Shown: piece by piece, positions 1 through 8,752 of the stretch
Position numbering within the stretch: position 1 is the first letter of the stretch
Layout of the letters: each line of letters opens with the position of its first letter
Source: Actinoplanes sp. NBC_00393
Lineage (GTDB): Bacteria > Actinomycetota > Actinomycetes > Mycobacteriales > Micromonosporaceae
Length of the DNA: 64,000 nt
Direction of reading: 5' to 3'
Assembly (NCBI RefSeq): GCF_036053395.1
Contig: NZ_CP107942.1
Location: 2,074,501 to 2,138,500 of the forward strand
Notes under the pieces: model-generated
Databases searched by the model: none
Seen by the model: the letters and a program-made list of their open reading frames with translations, nothing else
What the model was told of the DNA's origin: nothing
Position numbers and translations under genes: made by a program

Positions 1-494
1 GCCTCATTCATGGCACCGGAGAGCAGGGCGGCTGTGGCTTCCGGGGAGGTGACCTCCAGATGGCCGGCCGCGGCGAGGTCGGCCACTGCCTCGGCGAGGT
101 GGTGACCGGAGGCGGCGGCGTCCTGGCTGCGCCACGTGCTCCAGCCCATCACCGCGGGGGCGTCGAGCAGCAGAATCCGCCGGTGGGTGTCGGTCACGCT
201 GGCAGTCAGGAACGCGCGGCAGCCGGCGACCAGACCGTCCCATGGATCCGCGGTGGCTTCGGCGGCGGTGGTCACCGCGTTGGCGACCTGCTGCTGTGCG
301 GCAGCCGCGACCGCCTCGAACAGGGTCTGCTTGTTGCGGTAGTGGTGGTAGACCGCGCCCCGCGTGACCTCGGCATTGGCTGCCACCACCTCCAGGCCGA
401 CGGACGCGTAGCCGTATTCAGCGAACAGCTCGGTAGCCACCTCGCGGATGCGCTGGGCGGTGATCTCGCTCTGTTCTTTGGTGGCTCTCGGCAT
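1..494 (-). CDS. TetR-family transcriptional regulator (C-terminus cut by window edge)
   Basis: About 164 residues are visible, beginning MPRATKEQSE; the frame stays open to the left edge. Residues 8-63 form the TetR helix-turn-helix domain, with the segment TRGAVYHHYRNKQTLFEAV near 44-62. The rest is helical ligand-binding domain. The gene is divergent from a VOC protein, and the 76-bp gap between the two starts carries paired palindromes that look like its operator. By analogy with the family it is a repressor that releases DNA on binding a small molecule. The neighbour suggests that the ligand is the compound bound or modified by the VOC protein. The ligand itself cannot be read from sequence. 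Confidence 0.9.
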   Translation of the reverse strand, partial: MPRATKEQSEITAQRIREVATELFAEYGYASVGLEVVAANAEVTRGAVYHHYRNKQTLFEAVAAAAQQQVANAVTTAAEATADPWDGLVAGCRAFLTASVTDTHRRILLLDAPAVMGWSTWRSQDAAASGHHLAEAVADLAAAGHLEVTSPEATAALLSGAMNE

Positions 495-505
495 GCCGTG
501 CCCTT

Positions 506-561
506 CCTTTACATACGCGCTGTAGGTATAGTCGAACTTACCTGCACAGTGTATGTAAAGG
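506..561. promoter_or_regulatory. Two palindromic TetR operators in a 23-bp inverted repeat
   Basis: Arm 506-528 and arm 539-561 are inverted copies of each other; the outer 11 bases (CCTTTACATAC) match exactly. Each arm is also an imperfect palindrome of its own: TACATAC/GTAGGTA on the left and TACCTGC/GTATGTA on the right. That is the pattern of two TetR dimer sites. The TACATAC/GTATGTA half-site resembles the known AcrR operator type. The right arm ends 9 bases before the VOC start codon, so binding would block both divergent genes. Confidence 0.7.
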
Positions 562-570
562 AGCGAGGCA

Positions 571-978
571 ATGGCACTGACCGGTTCGTATCCCGTTCTG
601 ATGACCGACGACGTGGCCGCGACGGCGGCGTTCTACCGCTCGCACTTCGGGTTCGAGCCGACGTTCGAGGCTGACTGGTATGTCAGCTTGCGTCGCGACC
701 AGTGGGAGCTCGCGGTGCTCGACAGCAAGCACGAGACGATCCCGGCCGCCTATCGAGGGCCGACAGCCAACGGGCTGCTGCTCAACATCGAGGTCGACGA
801 CGTGGACGCGGAGTGGGAGCGGCTGGTCGGCACGGGACAGCTCGAGGCGCTGCTGCCGATCCGCAGTGAGGAGTTCGGCCAGCGGCACTTCATCGTCGCC
901 GGCCCCGACGGCGTCCTGATCGATGTGATCAGCCCGATCGAGCCGGGGGAGGCCTTCACGGATCAGTTCCTCTCGTAG
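571..978 (+). CDS. VOC-family (glyoxalase/bleomycin-resistance fold) protein
   Basis: This is a 135-aa single-module protein starting [10 protein letters not shown]. The pattern fits the vicinal-oxygen-chelate fold: an early [10 protein letters not shown] helix, a central [17 protein letters not shown] strand-helix, and a C-terminal [16 protein letters not shown] strand with a glutamate/aspartate-rich tail. Members act as small-molecule lyases or dioxygenases, or simply sequester antibiotics. A start at 571 is supported by the AAAGGAG-like sequence just upstream. Divergence from a TetR gene makes inducible detoxification the likeliest role. The substrate is unknown and catalytic metal ligands cannot be assigned with certainty. 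Confidence 0.85.
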   Translation: MALTGSYPVLMTDDVAATAAFYRSHFGFEPTFEADWYVSLRRDQWELAVLDSKHETIPAAYRGPTANGLLLNIEVDDVDAEWERLVGTGQLEALLPIRSEEFGQRHFIVAGPDGVLIDVISPIEPGEAFTDQFLS

Positions 979-1048
979 GGCTTGGCACCGCAGCGGGATC
1001 AAGTCGGCTGAGTGGTGACGCAGTCGGGCCCGGCGGACGGTCGGGTTT

Positions 1049-1165
1049 GCGCGATCAGCGCTGTCTGCCCCCAGGGCGCGCGATCAGCGCGGTTCCCTCT
1101 AAGGCGCGCCATCAGCGCAGTTCCCTCTAGGGCGCGATCAGCGCTGTCCGCTCCGGGGTGCGCGG
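1049..1165. repeat. Four ~28-bp tandem repeats at a convergent gene junction
   Basis: The core GCGCGATCAGCGC recurs at about 1054, 1083, 1111 and 1137 (periods 29, 28, 26), separated by variants of TTCCCTCTAGG. The core is nearly self-complementary (GCGC, 5-nt loop, GCGC), so each unit can fold into a small hairpin. The array lies between the 3' end of the VOC gene and the 3' end of the DUF6082-like gene, running into the last codons of the latter. Confidence 0.75.
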
Positions 1166-1947
1166 CCCCGACGGATCAGCACCGCAGCTGCGCCGGCGCC
1201 GCCCAAGGCGCCGAGGATTGCCCAGCCGATCGGGTGTAGGGCCGGTTTGGAGGCCCGTGGCGCGGGGCCGCGGGCTTCGGTGGTTTCTTCTGACTGTCCA
1301 AGGTCGGGATCGGCGTCGGGCAGCGCAGGAGTGTTCAGCGACTGCTGGTATGCCTCGTCCGTCAGGGCGAAGAACCGGCGGTCACGTCGTCCGTTGATGG
1401 CGGCGGCGTGAGCGCCTCGAGTCGCCGCCCAGTATTCGCGGGCCGGGCGGCTCTTGAAGCGATTGGTCATCATCCGGCGCAGGGACGCGTCATTGGACTC
1501 GCGCATCGCATAGAGCATCCGGAGGTACATGAAGATCATGTTTCGGTAGGTGTCCTTGCGCCACTGGCCGTGCGGGATTCCGGCTTCCTTGGCCCAGACC
1601 TCTTGGAGATCGGGGTACTGGTAGGCAAGGCGGAACAGTTCGAGTTGCATCGTGCGCGACGCCTGCTTCTGGGCGATCCGGGTCTGGTTCGCCTGGTGGA
1701 CCAGCGACAGCGCGATGGTCAGCAACGCCGCGCCGGACAGCACTGCGGAGGCCAGGCCGTAAGCCTGTCCCACATCGCTGAGCACGCTCCAGTCGTCTCG
1801 ATAGCCGGCGAACCAGGCAATCGCGGCGGGGGAGGCGATGACAATCAGGAGTACGGCCACGCCGATCAGCACCCACGGCGCTGAGCCGCCGATCATGGGC
1901 GCGCGTGCGGGCCGGATGAAGCTTGCAGGGCTCTCGTCTGGCTGCAT
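1138..1947 (-). CDS. DUF6082-like membrane protein
   Basis: This is a 269-aa protein. Hydrophobic segments near residues 23-48 and 60-84 form a membrane hairpin, and a third lies at about 240-262 before a basic tail. The stretch QTRIAQKQASRTMQLELFRLAY, with a following PDLQEVW and RMLYAMRES, is the pattern I associate with the DUF6082 family of actinomycete membrane proteins of unknown function; that name is from memory, not a search. The start at 1947 has a GGGAG ribosome-binding site. The last codons overlap a tandem repeat. No operon partner is evident. Confidence 0.65.
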   Translation of the reverse strand: MQPDESPASFIRPARAPMIGGSAPWVLIGVAVLLIVIASPAAIAWFAGYRDDWSVLSDVGQAYGLASAVLSGAALLTIALSLVHQANQTRIAQKQASRTMQLELFRLAYQYPDLQEVWAKEAGIPHGQWRKDTYRNMIFMYLRMLYAMRESNDASLRRMMTNRFKSRPAREYWAATRGAHAAAINGRRDRRFFALTDEAYQQSLNTPALPDADPDLGQSEETTEARGPAPRASKPALHPIGWAILGALGGAGAAAVLIRRGRAPRSGQR

Positions 1948-2151
1948 CCCGTAGCTCCCGGTGCGGCGCGCGGCAGTGACGTCGATCGTATGTGGCGCAG
2001 CGATGTGGACGGGCTCTGGACACCCGGTCGGGCTTCAGCGGGCGGGGCTTCGCGTACCGCTATGAAGGGTGACCAATCATCCGCCGCGGGGGAGGTGCAG
2101 TGGTTCCGGCGTGGATGAGATGAGGAACAGCGACGAGGGGGGAGACGTGCA

Positions 2152-3537
2152 ATGTTGAAGCATCCCAAGGCGGCCCGGTCGGTGCCTCCGGTGTTGTCAG
2201 TGGCGCCGCGGTTCGGGCTGGAGGGCGTCACGATTCCGCGGCACGAGATTCCAGCGGGCGAGATGCCACCGGATGTTGCCTATCAGATCGTGCACGACGA
2301 GCTGATGCTCGACGGGAACTCCCGGCTGAACACCGCCACCTTCGTCACCACCTGGATGGAGCCGCAGGCCGACCGGTTGATGGCCGAGTGCTTCGACAAG
2401 AACATGATCGACAAGGACGAGTATCCGCAGACCGCGGAGATCGAGTCGCGGTGCGTGCACATCCTGAGCCGGCTGTGGAATGCGCCCGATCCCCGGCAGG
2501 CGACCGGCTGCTCGACCACCGGCTCCAGCGAGGCCGCGATGCTCGGCGGGCTGGCGCTGAAGCGGCGCTGGCAGAAACAGCGTGCCGCGGCCGGCAAGCC
2601 GACCGACCGGCCGAACCTGGTCATGGGCATCAACGTGCAGGTGTGCTGGGAGAAGTTCGCCAACTACTGGGACGTCGAGATGCGCCTCGTCCCGATGGAG
2701 GGCGACCGGTTCCACCTGAACGCTGCCGAGGCTGTGGCGCTCTGCGACGAGAACACCATCGGCGTCGTGGCGGTGCTCGGGTCCACGTTCGACGGCTCGT
2801 ACGAGCCCGTCGCGGAGATCTGCGCGGCCCTCGACGAGTATCAGCAGCAGACCGGCATCGACGTTCCGGTGCACGTGGACGGCGCCTCGGGGGCGTTCGT
2901 CGCGCCGTTCCTCGACCGCGACCTGGTCTGGGACTTCCGGCTGCCGCGGGTGGCGTCGATCAACACGTCGGGGCACAAGTACGGCCTCGTCTACCCCGGC
3001 GTCGGCTGGATCATCTGGCGCGACGCGCAGTCGCTGCCCGAGGACCTGATCTTCTGGGTCAACTACCTCGGCGACGACATGCCCACCTTCGCGCTGAACT
3101 TCTCCCGGCCGGGCGCCCAGGTGGTCGCGCAGTACTACAACTTCCTGCGGCTCGGCTTCGACGGCTACGCCCGGGTGCACGGGTACGCGCGGGAGGTCGC
3201 CACCCGGCTGTCCGGGCAGATCGCCGACCTCGGTCCGTTCGAGCTGATCACCCGGGGCGACGAGCTGCCGGTGTTCGCGGTGAAGCTGCGTGACGGGATC
3301 ACCAACTACACCGTCTTCGACATCTCCCAGGCACTGCGCGAGCGGGGTTGGCAGGTCCCGGCGTACACGTTCCCGAAGAATCGGGAGGACGTCGCCGCGC
3401 TGCGGGTCGTGGTCCGGCGCGGTTTCACCCACGACCTCGCCGACCTGCTCATCGAGGACCTGAAACGGCACCTGCAGAAACTCGACAAACAGTCCGAGCC
3501 CCAGCACGACGCCGCCTCCTCCAGCTTCCACCACTGA
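2152..3537 (+). CDS. gadB: Glutamate decarboxylase (PLP-dependent)
   Basis: This 461-aa protein has the usual length and order of bacterial GadA/GadB and converts L-glutamate to GABA with proton consumption in the cytosol. Visible features include TGCSTTGSSEAAMLGG (cofactor phosphate region), HVDGASGAFVAPF, and NTSGHKYGLVYPG with the PLP lysine at residue 276. A strong GGGGGGAGA ribosome-binding site precedes the ATG. The C-terminus ends in a Ser/His-rich tail. It is followed after 13 bp by a metallo-hydrolase gene, so the two are probably cotranscribed. No GadC-type glutamate/GABA antiporter is present in the window, so a role in acid resistance is not demonstrated; GABA production or pH control are both possible. 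Confidence 0.95.
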   Translation: MLKHPKAARSVPPVLSVAPRFGLEGVTIPRHEIPAGEMPPDVAYQIVHDELMLDGNSRLNTATFVTTWMEPQADRLMAECFDKNMIDKDEYPQTAEIESRCVHILSRLWNAPDPRQATGCSTTGSSEAAMLGGLALKRRWQKQRAAAGKPTDRPNLVMGINVQVCWEKFANYWDVEMRLVPMEGDRFHLNAAEAVALCDENTIGVVAVLGSTFDGSYEPVAEICAALDEYQQQTGIDVPVHVDGASGAFVAPFLDRDLVWDFRLPRVASINTSGHKYGLVYPGVGWIIWRDAQSLPEDLIFWVNYLGDDMPTFALNFSRPGAQVVAQYYNFLRLGFDGYARVHGYAREVATRLSGQIADLGPFELITRGDELPVFAVKLRDGITNYTVFDISQALRERGWQVPAYTFPKNREDVAALRVVVRRGFTHDLADLLIEDLKRHLQKLDKQSEPQHDAASSSFHH

Positions 3538-3550
3538 TGAAGGGCAGAGC

Positions 3551-5428
3551 ATGTCCAAGCCGGCCAGCCGGACGATCGAAGCCCAGCACGATTACCTGAT
3601 CAAGGCACTGCCGTTCCACGACCAGCAGGACTTCGAGGACGCACGGCGCGGATTCGTCGCTGCCCTGGACCGCGCCCTGGTGACGACCTCGGAGGGCCGC
3701 GCGGTCTGGGACACCGAGCCGTACGAGTTCCTCGCCGGTGACGCCCCGCCCACGGTGAACCCGAGCCTGTGGCGGCAGTCCCGGCTCACCGCGATGCACG
3801 GCCTGTTCGAGGTCGTTCCCGGCATCTACCAGGTGCGCGGCCTGGACCTGTCGAACATCACCTTCGTCGAGGGGGACCGCGGCATCGTCGTGATCGACCC
3901 GCTGATCTCGCGGGAGACGGCGGCAGCCGCCATCGCCCTCTACCGCGAGCACCGCGGTGACCGTCCGGTGACCGGCCTGATCTACACGCACAGCCACGTC
4001 GACCACTTCGGCGGGGTTCGCGGTGTCCTGCCCGACGGCGAACTGCCGGACGGGGTTCCGGTGCTCGCACCGGCCGGATTCACCCGGCACGCGGTCAGCG
4101 AGAACGTCTACGCCGGCGTTGCCATGGCCCGTCGCGGCGCCTACATGTACGGGGCGGCGCTGCCCCGCGGTCCGCAGGGGCAGGTCGGCGCCGGACTGGG
4201 ACAGACGAACTCCACCGGCACGATCGGCCTCGTCGTGCCGACGCTCGACATCACGCACACCGGTCAGGAGGAGACCGTCGACGGCGTACGGATGATCTTC
4301 CAAATGGCGCCGAGCAGCGAGGCGCCCGCCGAGATGCACTTCTACCTGCCGGACCACCGGGCGTTGTGCATCGCCGAGAACGCCACCCACAACCTGCACA
4401 ACATCCTGACGCTGCGCGGCGCCGAGATCCGCGACGCGCACGCCTGGGCCGGGTACCTCTCCGAGGCGGTCGAGCTGTTCGGCAGCGAGATGGAAGTGCT
4501 GTTCGCCTCGCACCACTGGCCGACGTGGGGGCGCGAGGGCGCGGTCGAGTTCCTGCTGGCGCAGCGGGACCTGTATGCGTATCTGCACGACCAGACCCTG
4601 CGCATGATGAACGTCGGCATGACCGGTCCGGAGATCGCCGAGACCATCCAGTTGCCGCCCGCGCTGGAGCAGGCGTGGCACGCCCGCGGCTACTACGGCT
4701 CGGTCAGCCACAACGTAAAGGCCGTCTACCAGCGGTATCTCGGGTGGTACGACGGAAACCCGGCGCACCTGTGGCCGCATCCGCCGGTCGAGGCGGCCCG
4801 CCGCTACGTCGAGTTCATGGGCGGCGCAGATGCCGTGGTGGCCCGGACCCGGACCTCGGTGGAAGCCGGTGACTTCCGCTGGGCCGCCGAGGTGCTCAAC
4901 CACGTCGTGTTCGCCGAGCCCGGGCACACCGAGGCGCGTGCCCTGCTGGCCGACACGTACGAGCAGCTCGGATACGGGTCGGAGAACGGCACCTGGCGGT
5001 GCATCTACCTCTCCGCGGCCCACGAGTTGCGGCACGGTGGATTCGGCACACCCGTCGCCGTCAGCTCGATGGACCTGATCTCCCAGCTCACCCCGGAGCA
5101 GCTGTTCGACACGATGGCCATCCGGGTCAACGGTCCACGCAGCTGGGACGAGCGGCTCACCGTGGACATCCTGCTCACCGACCTGGCCCAGCGATACCGG
5201 TTGACGCTGCGCAACGGGGTACTCACGTACTCCACAGCCGCCCAGCCGGCGCCGGCGCAGGTGTCGGTGATCCTGACCAGCTCGGCGCTGCCGTTGGCTC
5301 TGACCATCTCCGACCCGGGCGGGCTCGCCGCGGCCGGGGTCACCGTCGAGGGGGACGCCGCAGTGATCGGCCGGCTGATCGCCGCGTTGGACGAGCCCGA
5401 CCCCGATTTCGCCATCGTCACCCCTTGA
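3551..5428 (+). CDS. Alkyl sulfatase-type metallo-beta-lactamase-fold hydrolase (SdsA1/YjcS family)
   Basis: This is a 625-aa protein. The metallo-beta-lactamase zinc motif T-H-S-H-V-D-H lies at residues 146-152; further ligands are E276 (AENATHNLHNI) and the H321/H322 pair (ASHHWP). A helical dimerisation region (about 370-500) and a C-terminal SCP2-like domain (about 505-625, beginning LISQLTPEQLFDTMAIRV) complete the Pseudomonas SdsA1 / E. coli YjcS architecture. Family members hydrolyse primary alkyl sulfates such as SDS; some act on other esters. SdsA1 is exported, whereas no signal peptide is visible here, so a cytosolic location is likely. It follows gadB with a short gap and is closed by a strong hairpin. 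Confidence 0.88.
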   Translation: MSKPASRTIEAQHDYLIKALPFHDQQDFEDARRGFVAALDRALVTTSEGRAVWDTEPYEFLAGDAPPTVNPSLWRQSRLTAMHGLFEVVPGIYQVRGLDLSNITFVEGDRGIVVIDPLISRETAAAAIALYREHRGDRPVTGLIYTHSHVDHFGGVRGVLPDGELPDGVPVLAPAGFTRHAVSENVYAGVAMARRGAYMYGAALPRGPQGQVGAGLGQTNSTGTIGLVVPTLDITHTGQEETVDGVRMIFQMAPSSEAPAEMHFYLPDHRALCIAENATHNLHNILTLRGAEIRDAHAWAGYLSEAVELFGSEMEVLFASHHWPTWGREGAVEFLLAQRDLYAYLHDQTLRMMNVGMTGPEIAETIQLPPALEQAWHARGYYGSVSHNVKAVYQRYLGWYDGNPAHLWPHPPVEAARRYVEFMGGADAVVARTRTSVEAGDFRWAAEVLNHVVFAEPGHTEARALLADTYEQLGYGSENGTWRCIYLSAAHELRHGGFGTPVAVSSMDLISQLTPEQLFDTMAIRVNGPRSWDERLTVDILLTDLAQRYRLTLRNGVLTYSTAAQPAPAQVSVILTSSALPLALTISDPGGLAAAGVTVEGDAAVIGRLIAALDEPDPDFAIVTP

Positions 5429-5446
5429 ACCGCGTGGCACGCGCGG

Positions 5447-5484
5447 GGCGGCGGCCCTCATACAGCCAGGAGAGGGCCGCCGCC
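5447..5484. terminator. 13-bp perfect hairpin downstream of the sulfatase gene
   Basis: Arms 5447-5459 (GGCGGCGGCCCTC) and 5472-5484 are exactly complementary around a 12-nt loop. No T-run follows, which is normal for actinomycete terminators. It separates the gadB-sulfatase pair from the GH3 gene. Confidence 0.75.
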
Positions 5485-5498
5485 GATAGGGTCGGACC

Positions 5499-7967
5499 GT
5501 GATCGCCGCGTCCGCTCTCACCCTCCGCCAGCAGGTTGCGCTGCTCTCCGGCAGCGACGCCTGGAACACCCAGCCGTTGCCGGAGGCCGGCGTCCCGTCC
5601 TGCGCGCTCAGCGACGGCCCGCACGGTCTGCGGTTCCAGGCAGACGCCGGCGACCACCTCGGAGTCGGGGGCAGCGAGCCGTCCACCTGCTTCCCGACCG
5701 CGGTCACCGTCGCCAGCTCCTGGGACGAGGAACTGGCCGAGCAGATCGGGCACGCCCTCGCCGGCGAGGCCCGTGCCCTCGGCGTCGACGTGGTCCTCGG
5801 GCCCGGCCTCAACATCAAGCGGCATCCGCTGTGCGGGCGCAACTTCGAGTACTTCTCCGAGGATCCGCTGCTCAGCGGCCGGCTCGCGGCAGCCATGGTG
5901 AACGGTCTGCAGGGTCACGGCGTCGGGGCCTGCCTCAAGCACTTCGCGGTCAACAATCAGGAGTCGCACCGGTTCGTGGTGGACGCCATCGTCGACGAGC
6001 GCACGCTGCGCGAGCTGTACCTGTCCGGCTTCGAACACGCCGTCAAGACGAGCCGGCCGTGGACCGTGATGGCCGCCTACAACCTGGTGAACGGCCATCC
6101 GGCGACCCAGCACCACCGGCTGCTCACGAGCATCCTGCGCGACGAGTGGGGCTTCGACGGTCTGGTGATGAGCGACTGGGCAGCCACCAACGACCGGGTC
6201 GCGGCAGTGGCCGCGGGCATGGATTTGGAGATGCCCGGCAGCCAGGGATTGTTCGACCGCGACGTGCTCAAGGCGGTCGCGTCCGGCCGGCTGCCCGCCG
6301 CCCTGGTCACCGCCTCGGCGCAGCGAGTCCTCGACCTGGTCGCCCGGTCGGCGAGCACCCAAAGCCCAACGGCGAGCGCGGCAGGTGTGACGGAGATCGC
6401 CGCAGGTCCGGCGGCGAGCGCGGCAGGCACGGCGGGCGCGGAAGCCACGGCGGGCGCGGCAGGCACGGCGGGCGCGGAAGCCACGGCGGGCGCGGAAGCC
6501 ACGGCGGGCGCGGAAGGCGCGGTGATTCCGGTTGAGGAGCACGACGCGTTGGCCCGGCGGGCCGCGGCGGCCGGGACCGTGCTGCTGACCAACGACGGGA
6601 TTCTGCCGCTGGCGGTCACCACCAAGGTGGCGTTGATCGGCGCGTTCGCGGAGCAGCCGCGCTACCAGGGCAGCGGCAGTTCGCTGGTCAACCCCACGCG
6701 GATCACCACGGCGCGCCAGGAGTTCCGGCGGCGCGGCATCGAGGTGGTCTACGCGCCGGGGTACGACCCGTCCGGCTCGCAGGCCGACCCGGAGTTGATC
6801 GCCGAGGCTGTGGCGGCGGCTCGGTCGGTGGACGTCGTCGTGGTGCTGGCCGGCCTGCCTCCGGTGTACGAGAGTGAGGGCTTCGACCGTACCGATCTGG
6901 GGTTGCCGGGGCAGCACGACGAGCTGATCACGGCGGTGTGCGCGGCGAATCCGCGTACCGTGGTGGCTCTTTCCAATGGCGCGCCGGTGCTGATGCCGTG
7001 GAAGGAAGCGCCGGCCGCCATCCTGGAGTCCTACCTGGGTGGGCAGGCCGGTGGGGCGGCGCTTGTCGATGTTCTTTACGGCGACGCCGAGCCGGGTGGG
7101 CGGCTGGCCGAGACGTTCCCGGCGTCGCTCGAGGATGTCGCCTCCGAGCCGTATTTTCCGGGTGAGCCGCGGCAGGTTCAGTACCGCGAAGGCCTCTCCG
7201 TGGGCTATCGGCATCACACGACGGCCGGGATTGCGCCGTTGTTCCCTTTCGGGCACGGGCTGAGCTACACCACGTTCGATTGGGCGGACGTCCAAGGCGA
7301 TCACCACGCCGTCACGCTGACGGTGACCAACACCGGGGCGCGGGCCGGCTCCGATGTGGTGCAGGTCTACCGGCACGACCGGACCGGCGTGGTGGCCAGG
7401 CCGCGCCGGGAGCTTGTCGCTTTTGCGAAGGTTCATCTCGAGGCCGGGCAGAGCAAGAGCGTCGCGATCGTGGTGCCGGAGCGTGCCTTCGCGTTCTATG
7501 ACGTGGTCGCTCGTGACTGGCTGACCCCGGCCGGCGAGTTCGACCTGGAGATCGCCCGTTCCAGCACCGACATCGTGACCACCGTGACGGTTACCATCAG
7601 CGACGGCGTCACCTCCGCCGCCGAGACGGCGGACACCCCACCGATTGCGGTCACCGACGAGCAGTTCCGCCGCCGGCTCCGGCGCACCCTTCCAAGACCA
7701 AGATCGGTACGCCCGTTCACGCGCGACTCGACACTGGACGAGGTCGCCGCCACCCGCCTTGGTCGACTGTTCAAGGCGGCGCTGTGGCGGGCCGCCCCGA
7801 TCGACGAGGCGACCCGCAACAACCCGGCCGAGCTCGCCATGTACGAGCACAGCCTGGCCGAACTCCCGCTGCGAGCCGCAGCGATCTTCTCCGCCGGAAA
7901 GCTGCGCTGGCCCACGATCGACCTGCTGCTCCGCCTGTTCAACGGCATCGGCGGCCGCCGTGGCTGA
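5499..7967 (+). CDS. Glycoside hydrolase family 3 beta-glucosidase
   Basis: This is an 822-aa cytosolic-type GH3 enzyme with no signal peptide and a GTG start. Domain order: GH3 N-terminal barrel (about 10-285), a low-complexity Ala/Gly/Thr/Glu linker (about 300-342), the C-terminal alpha/beta sandwich (about 345-560), a fibronectin-III-like domain (about 595-690), and a helical C-terminal extension rich in Arg (about 700-822). The nucleophile is D226 in VMSDWAATND; the acid/base lies in the YESEGFDR segment (E458/E460). KHFAVNNQE and RNFEYFSEDP are the usual sugar-binding motifs. It would cleave beta-linked glucosides or similar imported oligosaccharides. The PA14 insert found in some relatives is absent. 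Confidence 0.92.
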   Translation: MIAASALTLRQQVALLSGSDAWNTQPLPEAGVPSCALSDGPHGLRFQADAGDHLGVGGSEPSTCFPTAVTVASSWDEELAEQIGHALAGEARALGVDVVLGPGLNIKRHPLCGRNFEYFSEDPLLSGRLAAAMVNGLQGHGVGACLKHFAVNNQESHRFVVDAIVDERTLRELYLSGFEHAVKTSRPWTVMAAYNLVNGHPATQHHRLLTSILRDEWGFDGLVMSDWAATNDRVAAVAAGMDLEMPGSQGLFDRDVLKAVASGRLPAALVTASAQRVLDLVARSASTQSPTASAAGVTEIAAGPAASAAGTAGAEATAGAAGTAGAEATAGAEATAGAEGAVIPVEEHDALARRAAAAGTVLLTNDGILPLAVTTKVALIGAFAEQPRYQGSGSSLVNPTRITTARQEFRRRGIEVVYAPGYDPSGSQADPELIAEAVAAARSVDVVVVLAGLPPVYESEGFDRTDLGLPGQHDELITAVCAANPRTVVALSNGAPVLMPWKEAPAAILESYLGGQAGGAALVDVLYGDAEPGGRLAETFPASLEDVASEPYFPGEPRQVQYREGLSVGYRHHTTAGIAPLFPFGHGLSYTTFDWADVQGDHHAVTLTVTNTGARAGSDVVQVYRHDRTGVVARPRRELVAFAKVHLEAGQSKSVAIVVPERAFAFYDVVARDWLTPAGEFDLEIARSSTDIVTTVTVTISDGVTSAAETADTPPIAVTDEQFRRRLRRTLPRPRSVRPFTRDSTLDEVAATRLGRLFKAALWRAAPIDEATRNNPAELAMYEHSLAELPLRAAAIFSAGKLRWPTIDLLLRLFNGIGGRRG
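6424..6518 (+). repeat. In-frame 18-bp tandem repeat inside the GH3 gene
   Basis: The unit ACGGCGGGCGCGGAAGCC recurs about five times, some copies slightly changed, and encodes repeats of A-G-A-E-A-T. It sits in the linker between the two catalytic domains. The 18-bp period keeps frame, so copy-number change would only alter linker length. Confidence 0.8.
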
Positions 7968-8034
7968 CTGCCGTCGCGGCCGCCGCGGTAGAGGTAGCCG
8001 GTGGCGCTGAGGGCCGTCGCGGTCGTGGTGGCCC

Positions 8035-8700
8035 GGTGAAGCGTGCGTGGGTGGCGGCTGGTGTCGGCCGGCGAGGCCGCCGCCCAGACCCGATTGGGCT
8101 GGCCGGCCGCCCGTCACGCATGCTTCCCGGCCCGGGGTACCGGCCCTGCCGGCGGCTCGCGCTGGCCGGCCGCCGTTCAGTCATGTTTCGGGGGTGGTGA
8201 AGCGTGTGTGGTGTGGTGGTGGTGGGTGGCGGCTCGTGCTGGCCGGCCGCCGCTCAGGTGTGTTTCGGGGGCGAGACGTGCCTGGGCGGCGGCTCGGGCT
8301 GGCCGGCCGCCGTTCGGTCGTGTGTCGGGGGTGGTGAAGCGTGTGTGGGTGGCGGCTCGTGCTGGCCGGCCGCCTGTCACGCATGGTTCCCGGCCCGGGG
8401 TACCGGCCCTGCCGGCGGCTCGGGCTGGCCGGCCGCCGTTCAGTCGTGTTTCGGGGGTGGTGAAGCGTGTGTGGGTGGCGGCTCGTGCTGGCCGGCCGCC
8501 TGTCACGCATGCTTCCCGGCCCGGGTACCGGCCCTGCCGGCGGCTCGCGCTTGCCGGCCGCCGCTCAGTCGTGTTTCGGGGGTGGGGAAGCGTGTCTGGG
8601 TGGCGGCTCGCGCTGGCCAGCCGCCGCTCAGGTGTGTTTCGGGGGTGAGACGTACCTGGGCGGCGGCTCGCGCTGGCCGGCCGCCGCCCAGGCGTGATTC
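8035..8700. repeat. Ten-copy ~62-bp GC-rich repeat array (fills the 785-bp gap 7968-8752)
   Basis: The core CTGGCCGGCCGCC, or a close variant, occurs at about 8099, 8162, 8239, 8299, 8362, 8425, 8488, 8550, 8612 and 8672, so the period is 60-63 bp with one 77-bp interval. Most copies read GGCGGCTCG before the core, giving a GGCGGC...GCCGCC hairpin. Two unit types alternate, one continuing TCACGCATGCTTCCCGG and the other TTCAGTCGTGTTTCGGGGG, producing a ~126-bp higher-order unit. The array fills the gap between two convergent genes. Long open frames across it (for example 8043-8648 and 8204-8890) are by-products of the repeat and are not called as genes. Confidence 0.9.
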
Positions 8701-8752
8701 GCGCGGGGTGAGGTGGGGCCGGCGCCGTGTACGTGGCCGACGGAGTGCCGGG

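Noticed and set aside
2197..3558. Minus-strand frame of 453 codons opposite gadB
   Set aside because: Antisense shadow of a well-conserved decarboxylase; composition not protein-like.
3449..8117. Very long minus-strand open frames (815 and 899 codons) opposite the sulfatase and GH3 genes
   Set aside because: High GC content keeps antisense frames open; the products are Arg/Pro/His-rich with no domains, while the plus strand carries clear conserved enzymes.
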